Origin: an uncultured Polaromonas sp.
GTDB taxonomy: Bacteria > Pseudomonadota > Gammaproteobacteria > Burkholderiales > Burkholderiaceae
DNA: 12,333 nt
Assembly: GCA_946479075.1 (NCBI GenBank)
Contig: CAMLDT010000103.1
Span: forward strand, 1-12,333
Direction of reading: 5' to 3'
Part shown: positions 7,851 through 12,333 of the stretch, one piece after another
How positions within the stretch are numbered: the stretch's first letter is position 1
How the letters are laid out: each line of letters begins with the position of its first letter
Position numbers and translations under genes: made by a program
The notes under the pieces: model-generated
Databases searched by the model: none
What the model was told of the DNA's origin: nothing
The model's input: the letters and a program-made list of their open reading frames with translations, nothing else

Positions 7851-8254
7851 ATTTCTACGTCATTTCGGAGTACATTTCGACTTCGCCGTCCAAAGGCGGG
7901 GGTGAAAAGATTCCGGGTGGGCCGCTGTATGACCTAGGGCGTATTCAGGCGCTGGCCCATGACGAAACCGGTGTGAAGTTGTTTACCCGGGATTGCGTTG
8001 CAGATGTCGGTAAATTTTTTGGTGGCGATGTAGAGCAGGTAGCTGGCCTTATTCAGCTGCTCCGGAAGTCGGACTACATTGATTCAGAGTGGTGTGAAAA
8101 CGGCAAAGGCGCATGGGCGGCTTGTGATGCTTACTCTGTCCGTAGAAATGAGTGGGTGCCCACGGCTCAAAAGGAAATGCTGATGGAGTATTTTCTTAAG
8201 TTTGCGATTAACAAGCTTGGCACGCTGGTGTTGACATTCTCTTGTCACGCCTAA
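7844..8254 (+). CDS. mqsR: MqsR-family toxin (mRNA interferase) of a toxin-antitoxin-chaperone operon
   Basis: Predicted ribosome-independent mRNA-cleaving toxin with a RelE-like fold; E. coli MqsR cuts at GCU. The 136-residue product is longer than E. coli MqsR (98). Family-like stretches are the central GLIQLLRKSDYIDSEW (compare the MqsR GLSESDFYKS region) and the C-terminal YFLKFAINKLGTLVLTF, matching the VYLKITV..VLIVSF strands. The N-terminal ~25 residues (ISEYISTSPSKGGG) have no counterpart in E. coli MqsR. The protein ends FSCHA where E. coli has SFKEK, so the lysine near that end is not conserved here by eye. The identification is supported by the neighbour: the next gene, 1 base on, is an MqsA-type antitoxin, and toxin-first order is typical of mqsRA. 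No ribosome binding site is visible, so leaderless translation is possible. Confidence 0.8.
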   Translation: MVNFYVISEYISTSPSKGGGEKIPGGPLYDLGRIQALAHDETGVKLFTRDCVADVGKFFGGDVEQVAGLIQLLRKSDYIDSEWCENGKGAWAACDAYSVRRNEWVPTAQKEMLMEYFLKFAINKLGTLVLTFSCHA

Positions 8255-8260
8255 TATGGA
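8231..8260 (+). promoter_or_regulatory. Candidate internal promoter for the antitoxin inside the mqsR 3' end
   Basis: A perfect -35 hexamer TTGACA lies at 8231-8236 within the last codons of the toxin gene. Possible -10 boxes are TAATAT (8252-8257, 15-base spacer) or TATGGA (8255-8260, 18-base spacer), neither strong. In E. coli, antitoxin mqsA is known to be transcribed partly from promoters inside mqsR, so an extra antitoxin promoter here would fit. This is inferred from sequence only. Confidence 0.35.
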
Positions 8261-8864
8261 ATTAAACATGAACGACAAAGAGCTCTGCCCGATTTGTGGC
8301 GAAGGTCACGTGACCGATCACGTGGATCAGGTTGAGAGCGAGTACAAAGGCAAGACGGCCCTGCTGCCCATGCACTACCAAGTATGCGACACCTGCCATT
8401 CGGATTTTGCAGGCGCGGCAGAAGGCAAGAAGAACAAACGGGCCATCATGGCGTTTCGCAAGTCGGTAGACGGTCTGCTAACCGGGACCGAGATTGTTGC
8501 CCTGCGGAAAAAATACAAGCTGACGCAAGACCAGGCTGCCAAATTGTTTGGCGGGGGGCCTGTCGCGTTCAGCAAGTACGAGAACGACGATGTTTCCCAA
8601 TCTGAGTCCATGGACTCGCTGTTACGTCTGGTTCGCCGTAGTGAGGCCGCGTTTTGGGAACTTGTGGACGAAAAAGGTTTGCTGGCCGAAATGAAGCCGC
8701 CCAATACTGCCGAAGTGGCTGATCTTGCTGGGGTTCGTGTCCAGACCACCAACATCGTTGCCATGGCAGATTTTCGCGGTGTTAGTTTCCAGAAATCAGC
8801 CAAAAAGTCGTTTACTTTTTCCACGGAATCAACCCATTCGACGGATTCAAAAAAATGGAAGTAG
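8256..8864 (+). CDS. mqsA: MqsA-family antitoxin with zinc finger, HTH and C-terminal chaperone-addiction-like extension
   Basis: Antitoxin that would neutralise the upstream MqsR toxin and repress the operon. The N-terminal zinc-binding domain has C11-x2-C14 (CPIC) and C44-x2-C47 (CDTC), as in MqsA/YgiT. An XRE-type helix-turn-helix spans about 76-130, with KLTQDQAAKLFGGG and AFSKYEND. E. coli MqsA is 131 residues; this protein is 202. The extra ~65 C-terminal residues end in a Ser/Thr/Lys-rich tail (STESTHSTDSKKWK), the position of the chaperone-addiction domain in TAC systems, which a SecB-like chaperone must bind for folding. The ATG at 8256 comes one base after the toxin stop. An in-frame ATG at 8268 (MNDKELCPIC) has a weak upstream GGA and is an equally possible start. 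The stop overlaps the next gene by 10 bases, indicating coupled translation. Confidence 0.88.
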   Translation: MELNMNDKELCPICGEGHVTDHVDQVESEYKGKTALLPMHYQVCDTCHSDFAGAAEGKKNKRAIMAFRKSVDGLLTGTEIVALRKKYKLTQDQAAKLFGGGPVAFSKYENDDVSQSESMDSLLRLVRRSEAAFWELVDEKGLLAEMKPPNTAEVADLAGVRVQTTNIVAMADFRGVSFQKSAKKSFTFSTESTHSTDSKKWK

Positions 8865-9277
8865 CCAGCCTGCGCCCCAAGCTGATGTCTCTTCGGGCAA
8901 CCAGCTTTCACGGGGAAAACAAAGCGACTTCAAGTGGCAAAGAGCCTTGGAATATCGAACTGACCCAAACCATTGAGGTCGGACTGGCGACGAAACAAGT
9001 GCCTGCGGTGTCTTTGCAGGCAGTTGTAAAAATTGATCTTGTTGCGCTTGCGTCCAAGGCTGATGCGAAAGACCAGAAGGCGGAGTTCAACGGCAGCTAT
9101 GAGGCAAAGTTTGACTATCCGCCTGAAGCTACAGAGGAAAAAATCAATCCCTTGTTCGACCAGGAGGCGTATCAGTATGTACTGGTCGCACAGGCTTTTC
9201 CCTTGGCCATGACGCATTTCCGTCGCGAGATGCAATCCATGGGGTTTGACGCTCGCGAACTGCCATTGGGTATTTGA
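8855..9277 (+). CDS. SecB-like chaperone of the toxin-antitoxin-chaperone module
   Basis: The 140-residue product resembles SecB-type export chaperones. It has a beta-rich middle with ELTQTIEVGL and GSYEAKFDYP, followed by a C-terminal helical segment YQYVLVAQAFPLAMTHFRREM that matches the SecB region of the form FPYARE, and a short end ELPLGI. SecB is 155 residues in E. coli. A SecB homologue directly behind a two-gene toxin-antitoxin pair is the hallmark of TAC systems such as Mycobacterium tuberculosis Rv1955-1957. There the dedicated chaperone binds the antitoxin tail and protects it from proteolysis. The ATG lies inside the antitoxin gene (10-base overlap) and has no ribosome binding site, consistent with translational coupling and matched output. 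Sequence similarity is modest, so the call leans on both sequence and position. It is not the housekeeping secB, which has other neighbours. Confidence 0.75.
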   Translation: MEVASLRPKLMSLRATSFHGENKATSSGKEPWNIELTQTIEVGLATKQVPAVSLQAVVKIDLVALASKADAKDQKAEFNGSYEAKFDYPPEATEEKINPLFDQEAYQYVLVAQAFPLAMTHFRREMQSMGFDARELPLGI

Positions 9278-9408
9278 GAGCAGCTTGTTGCTGGCAGCAG
9301 CATGCGCCCGAACCGTTGCCATTAGTGAGCGCAGCGCTGATTGACGGCTAGGGTTGCTTGGCGGGCGATGGCTCGGTGCATGATGCCCTAGGGTGAGGTG
9401 AATCATCG
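9278..9408. other. Short intergenic region after the TAC operon
   Basis: No gene or convincing terminator. It holds a perfect 8-base palindrome CCCTAGGG (9386-9393) and a direct repeat of CTAGGGT (9348-9354 and 9388-9394). GAGGTG (9395-9400) is a plausible ribosome binding site for the DUF1801 gene that starts at 9409. Confidence 0.4.
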
Positions 9409-9860
9409 ATGACTAAATCAAAACACCAACCAGCAGCCAAGCCCGGCAAGCCGATGCTCCTCTCCGGCGGCAACCCGCAAGTCCCCAAAGGCGAGGGCGA
9501 TGCCCCGGTGCAGGCCTACCTCGCGGCCATGCCGGGCTGGAAACAGGCTGTCGGGCGCCGGCTAGACAAACTGATCGTTGCCAACGTGCCCGGCGTGCGC
9601 AAGGCCGTCAAATGGAACTCGCCCTTTTATGGCGTGGCGGGAGAAGAAGGGCCGGAGGGCTGGTTCCTGAGCTTTCACTGCTTCACCCACTATGTGAAGC
9701 TAACCTTCTTCCGCGGGCAGTCGCTGTCGCCGGTGCCGCCGGGGCGTCCAAAAGCCAGGACACGCGTTACCTCGACATCCGGGAGGACGCGGAGCTTGAC
9801 GAAGCCCAGCTTGTTTCGTGGATCAAGCAGGCCAGCAAGTTGCCTGGCGAGAAGATGTGA
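9409..9860 (+). pseudogene. DUF1801-family protein, broken by a one-base frameshift
   Basis: Small cytosolic protein of the DUF1801/YdhG-like family, biochemical role unknown. The first frame runs from ATG 9409 (ribosome binding site GAGGTG at 9395-9400) through family-like VRKAVKWNSPFYG and YVKLTFFRG to SPVPPG at about 9744. The family's C-terminal part then continues in another frame as SKSQDTRYLDIRE and LVSWIKQASKLPGEKM, ending at TGA 9858-9860. Adding one base at the GGGG run (9741-9744) restores a single ~150-residue protein of normal family length. The break is therefore a single-base loss in a homopolymer, either a real recent mutation or a sequencing/assembly error. Without correction the first frame reads into the downstream repeats for 218 codons. 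A related intact gene follows. Confidence 0.85.
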
Positions 9861-9870
9861 ACTCGTGCTT

Positions 9871-9960
9871 CCGTTCGCCCTTCGTCAAGCTCAGGGCGGG
9901 CTTCGACAGGCTCAGCCCGAACGGTGGGGAGCGGCTTCGACAGGCTCACCCCGAACGGGT
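9871..9960. repeat. Three copies of the dispersed TTCG/CGAA repeat in mixed orientation
   Basis: Copies lie at about 9871-9898, 9900-9924 and 9932-9958. The second and third read CTTCGACAGGCTCA(G/C)CCCGAACGG, the inverse of the units at 1621-1710. The first is a variant starting CCGTTCGCCC and ending CAAGCTCAGGGCG. CCGTTCG (9871-9877) and CGAACGG (9918-9924) form the ends of an inverted pair that could fold as a hairpin and might block transcription between the two DUF1801 genes. Confidence 0.85.
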
Positions 9961-10000
9961 GGGTATTCACGACGATGCAACCATGAAAAAGGAGCGCCCC

Positions 10001-10405
10001 ATGAGCAAACCACCAGCCAAAACGAAGCAGGGCGAAGGGGCCGAATCCCCGTCGCAACTGATTGACGCCAAGATCAAGTCCCTGGACGACTGGCGCGGCA
10101 AAACGCTGGCGCATGTGCGCGAGCTGATCCAGCAGGCGGAGCCGGCGGTGGTCGAAGAGTGGAAGTGGAACATTCCGGTCTGGTCGCGGGACGGCATCAT
10201 TTGCACGGGCGAGACTTACAAGGCCAAGGTCAAGCTGACTTTTGCCAAGGGCGCGTCGCTCAAAGACCCTGCGGGCTTTTTCAATTCCAGCCTGGAAGGC
10301 AACACGCGGCGCGCCATCGATCTGGCGGAGGGCGATGCCATCGACGAGGCTGCCTTCAAGGCGCTGATCCGGGCGGCGGCTGCGCTGAATGCAGCCAAGT
10401 CCTAG
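10001..10405 (+). CDS. DUF1801-family protein (intact)
   Basis: The 134-residue paralogue of the broken gene upstream has the same family pattern: LIDAKIKSLDDWRGKTLAHVRELI, then EEWKWNIPVWS, a VKLTFAKGASL strand and a C-terminal acidic/helical end (IDEAAFKALIRAAA). Members of this family are small soluble proteins of unproven function. The start is set by AAGGAG six bases upstream of the ATG (spacer CGCCCC). The frame is open further upstream, but those codons lie in repeat DNA and are not expected to be translated; an ATG at 9983 in the same frame is a less likely start. It is followed by a convergent response-regulator gene, with only 15 bases between the stops. Confidence 0.85.
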   Translation: MSKPPAKTKQGEGAESPSQLIDAKIKSLDDWRGKTLAHVRELIQQAEPAVVEEWKWNIPVWSRDGIICTGETYKAKVKLTFAKGASLKDPAGFFNSSLEGNTRRAIDLAEGDAIDEAAFKALIRAAAALNAAKS

Positions 10406-10420
10406 CCGGCTGCCGCTGGC

Positions 10421-10861
10421 TCAGGACATCAGCGGCGCAAAGTTCGAGGTGCGCCAGTATTCCCGGACTTGCTCCAGCCGGTCCTGGAACTCCCGGTAAT
10501 CCAGCGGTTTGCCGATGTAGCTGTTGAGGCCGCCCGTGAGTTCGCGCACGGCGTCGGATTGCTCGCTGGCGGAGGTGAGCATGACCACCGGCACAAAAAA
10601 CGTGCGCGGATCGTTGCGCATGCGCTGCAGCACCTGCAGGCCGTCCATCTTCGGCATGTTCAGGTCCAGCAGCACCAGCTCAGGCTGTTCCTCTGCGTTG
10701 CGGCCGCTGTAGCGTCCTTCACCCATCAGGTAGTCCAGCGCTTCCTGACCGTCGCGGGCCACCACGATGTGGTGGTCGATCCCGTTGTGTTCCAGGACCG
10801 TCAGCGTCAGTTCCAGGTGGTCGGGGTTGTCTTCAACCACCAGCATGGTCGGCTTTGTCAT
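10421..10861 (-). CDS. Single-domain response regulator (CheY/Rcp1-like receiver)
   Basis: The 146-residue protein is a lone receiver domain with no output domain. Phosphoacceptor D66 sits in LVLLDLNMPKMDG. The acidic pocket is E10-D11 (VVEDNPDH), the switch Thr is T96 (VVMLTSAS), and the conserved lysine is K118 (IGKPL). The spacing, with an insertion around YSGRNAEEQ before the phosphorylation site, is typical of Rcp1-type regulators that work with phytochrome or hybrid histidine kinases. It would pass phosphate or act by protein contact and not by binding DNA. AAGGGA six bases before the ATG is a good ribosome binding site. No kinase gene is in the window, so its partner is unknown. Confidence 0.93.
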   Translation of the reverse strand: MTKPTMLVVEDNPDHLELTLTVLEHNGIDHHIVVARDGQEALDYLMGEGRYSGRNAEEQPELVLLDLNMPKMDGLQVLQRMRNDPRTFFVPVVMLTSASEQSDAVRELTGGLNSYIGKPLDYREFQDRLEQVREYWRTSNFAPLMS

Positions 10862-10885
10862 GAGCTTCCCTTGTTAGGAACTTTC

Positions 10886-10914
10886 AATATATACCTCTTA
10901 TGGCCTATAAGTAA
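10886..10914 (-). promoter_or_regulatory. Putative promoter region with palindrome upstream of the response regulator
   Basis: On the minus strand TATATT (10886-10891) could be a -10 box. A near-perfect 15-base palindrome CTTATGGCCTATAAG (10897-10911, one mismatched pair) lies just upstream, where a spacer or operator would be. The -35 match (TTACTT, 10909-10914) is poor. This A+T-rich stretch stands out from the GC-rich surroundings. Confidence 0.3.
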
Positions 10915-10940
10915 GGGGAGGATTACCGTGTGTGCTGCAC

Positions 10941-10958
10941 CGCGCGCCGGTGCGCGCG
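10941..10958 (-). terminator. GC-rich hairpin just past the quinone oxidoreductase stop
   Basis: CGCGCGC and GCGCGCG pair as a 7-base stem around a CGGT loop, four bases beyond the oxidoreductase stop codon. No run of T follows on the minus strand, so intrinsic termination is unlikely to be strong. It may be a 3'-end stabilising hairpin. Confidence 0.25.
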
Positions 10959-10961
10959 CCC

Positions 10962-11936
10962 TCAGTTGACCATCACCAGCTTGCCCTTGACGCCGCGTGA
11001 GCCCATGTGGGCGTATGCGGCCTTGAGTTCGGCCATGGGCATGGTGCGGTCGATGACAGGTTTGATCTTGCCTTGTGCATACCACTGCGCCAGCTCGGCC
11101 ATGGCGGCGGCACTGGCTTTGGGTTCGTTCTTGGCAAAGCCGCCCCAGAACACGCCGACGATGGACGCGCCCTTGAGCAGGGTCAGGTTCAGCGGCAGTG
11201 AGGGGATGGGGCCGGACGCAAAGCCGACCACCAGGTAACGCCCGCGCCAGGCGATGGAGCGGAAGGCCGGTTCGGCAAAATCGCCGCCCACCGGGTCGTA
11301 AATCACGTCGGGGCCCTTGCCGTCGGTCAGGGCCTTGATGGCCTCGCGCAGGTTCCCGGTGCTGTAGTTGATGGTGGCATCAGCGCCTATGGATGTGCAC
11401 AGCGCGCACTTTTCGTCGGTCGATGCCGCTGCAATCACTTTGGCGCCCATGGCCTTGGCGATCTGGATGGCCGAGGTGCCGACGCCGCCGGCCGCGCCCA
11501 GCACCAGCACGGTTTCGCCGGCCTTGAGCTGCGCGCGGTCCACCAGCGCGTGGTGCGAGGTGGCGTAAATCATGATGAAGGCCGCGGCATCGACATACGA
11601 AAAACCGTCAGGCAGCGGCATGCACATGGCCGCCGGTGCGACGGTGTGGGTGGCAAAACCGCCGGTGCCCGCCAGGCAGGCGACGTTCTGGCCGACCTTC
11701 AGGTGTTTGACGCCCTCACCGACGGCCTGCACGATGCCGGCGTATTCGGAGCCGGGCACAAAAGGCAGCGGCGGCTTCATCTGGTACTTGTTCTGCACGA
11801 TCAGCAGGTCGGGGAAGTTCAGGCTGGCGGCCTTGATTTCGATCAGCACCTCGCCGGCCTTGGGCGCGGGGGTGGGCAGTTCTTTCCAGGTCAGGGCGTC
11901 AACGCCGGTGGGGTCTTCACAAAGCCAGGCATGCAT
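10962..11936 (-). CDS. Zinc-less NADPH:quinone oxidoreductase (medium-chain dehydrogenase/reductase family)
   Basis: The 324-residue soluble oxidoreductase is of the quinone reductase/enoyl reductase type. Residues 1-115 form the GroES-like catalytic domain (ASLNFPDLLIVQNKY, FVPGSEYAGIV). The Rossmann domain follows with the nucleotide-binding loop GAAGGVGTSAIQ (G147-G153 region), which in this family favours NADPH. Cysteine and histidine zinc ligands are absent, as expected for quinone oxidoreductases. The ATG at 11936 is chosen because GGAG lies six bases upstream; an in-frame ATG at 11963 would add nine residues without a family match. The physiological substrate (quinone, enone or acyl-CoA) cannot be read. 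It is divergent from surE. Confidence 0.92.
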   Translation of the reverse strand: MHAWLCEDPTGVDALTWKELPTPAPKAGEVLIEIKAASLNFPDLLIVQNKYQMKPPLPFVPGSEYAGIVQAVGEGVKHLKVGQNVACLAGTGGFATHTVAPAAMCMPLPDGFSYVDAAAFIMIYATSHHALVDRAQLKAGETVLVLGAAGGVGTSAIQIAKAMGAKVIAAASTDEKCALCTSIGADATINYSTGNLREAIKALTDGKGPDVIYDPVGGDFAEPAFRSIAWRGRYLVVGFASGPIPSLPLNLTLLKGASIVGVFWGGFAKNEPKASAAAMAELAQWYAQGKIKPVIDRTMPMAELKAAYAHMGSRGVKGKLVMVN

Positions 11937-12047
11937 GGGGGTCTCCGTTGAGGTCAAGATCAAGTGAACACATCATAGGGATGTTGCCGAGCCAAATAGG
12001 CCGCGCGTTGTCCGGGTTTGTCACCCTTGAGACCTTAAAATCACGCC

Positions 12048-12333
12048 ATGAAAATCCTGATCTGCAACGACGACGGCTACCAGGCCTCCGGCATCATCGC
12101 CCTGTACGAGGCCCTGAAAGACATCGCCGATGTCGAGGTCGTTGCCCCCGAGCAGAACAACAGCGCCAAATCCAACGCGCTGACCCTGCATTCGCCGATG
12201 TATGTGCAGACGGCGGCCAACGGGTTTCGCTACATCAACGGCACGCCGGCCGATTGTGTGCACATTGCGCTGACCGGGCTGCTCGGTTACCGGCCCGACC
12301 TGGTGGTCTCGGGCATCAACAACGGCGCCAACA
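12048..12333 (+). CDS. surE: 5'/3'-nucleotidase (survival protein) SurE, 3'-truncated by window end
   Basis: First 95 codons of SurE, a metal-dependent nucleoside monophosphate phosphatase (also acts on short polyphosphates) linked to stationary-phase survival. The metal site is complete: D8 and D9 in NDDG, S39 in [10 protein letters not shown] and N91 in VSGINNGAN. The conserved [12 protein letters not shown] segment is also present. The full protein is about 250-260 residues, so roughly 60% lies beyond the window. No Shine-Dalgarno sequence precedes the ATG. TAAAAT (12036-12041) six bases before it could be a -10 box, which would give a nearly leaderless mRNA, though no clear -35 is seen. 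Confidence 0.96.
   Translation, partial: MKILICNDDGYQASGIIALYEALKDIADVEVVAPEQNNSAKSNALTLHSPMYVQTAANGFRYINGTPADCVHIALTGLLGYRPDLVVSGINNGAN

Noticed and set aside
8930..9406. 158-codon minus-strand open frame over the SecB-like gene
   Set aside because: The plus-strand frame has SecB-like sequence and translational coupling to the antitoxin; the minus frame shows low-complexity antisense composition.
9278..9408. CRISPR array, tRNA or integrase attachment site next to the island
   Set aside because: No regularly spaced repeats, tRNA-like cloverleaf or recombinase gene was seen here or elsewhere in the window.
9818..10000. Upstream extension of the intact DUF1801 gene to an ATG at 9818
   Set aside because: These codons translate the tail of the broken paralogue and repeat DNA; a good ribosome binding site marks the start at 10001.
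10941..10958. Strong Rho-independent terminator after the oxidoreductase
   Set aside because: The stem is good but no T-tract follows on the minus strand, so it is kept only as a low-confidence hairpin.
12021..12263. 80-codon minus-strand open frame at the right edge
   Set aside because: It lies antisense to surE, whose metal-binding motifs on the plus strand are unmistakable.

Overview
The window looks like chromosomal DNA of a Burkholderiales bacterium, most likely Comamonadaceae (Polaromonas, Rhodoferax or Acidovorax relatives). This rests on high-GC flanking genes, a dispersed TTCGCCCTGAGC..GTCGAAGGG repeat, and a GCTACTAAATT..ATAGCTG..GAGGCCA repeat I recognise from that family. The genus is inference. 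Bases 1-46 are not genomic: they are an Illumina index/read-2 adapter, so the left end is a contaminated contig end.

Layout. (1) 47-1548, minus: 3'-truncated fusion of a glycine-betaine/choline-type (OpuC/OsmF) substrate-binding protein and its ABC permease. (2) 1799-2434, plus: YfcG-type glutathione S-transferase, with dispersed repeats on both sides. (3) 2562-7780, plus: type I restriction-modification operon made of a 48-codon Cys-containing small ORF with a very strong ribosome binding site, hsdR, and one long gene fusing HsdM to a two-domain HsdS. (4) 7844-9277, plus: three tightly packed genes reading as MqsR-family toxin, MqsA-family antitoxin with a long C-terminal extension, and a SecB-like chaperone. 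This is a toxin-antitoxin-chaperone (TAC) module. (5) 9409-10405, plus: two DUF1801 genes, the first broken by a one-base frameshift, separated by three repeat copies. (6) 10421-11936, minus: a single-domain response regulator and a zinc-less quinone oxidoreductase. (7) 12048-end, plus: the 5' part of surE.

The centre (about 2500-9280) is a compact defence island. Hand-counted 60-base lines fall to about 40% GC inside it (8761-8820: 24/60), against about 67% in flanking genes (2041-2100: 40/60). The restriction system has all the parts it needs: HsdR for translocation and cleavage, and HsdMS for recognition and methylation. Next to it, the antitoxin's extra tail is probably a chaperone-addiction segment. 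The SecB-like protein would bind it so the antitoxin folds and restrains the MqsR mRNA interferase, and loss of the chaperone would free the toxin.

The points most worth following up are the TAC module and its control region (possible leaderless toxin start, inverted repeats, internal promoter for the antitoxin), the HsdM-HsdS fusion with low-GC target-recognition domains, and the small ORF overlapping the hsdR start.
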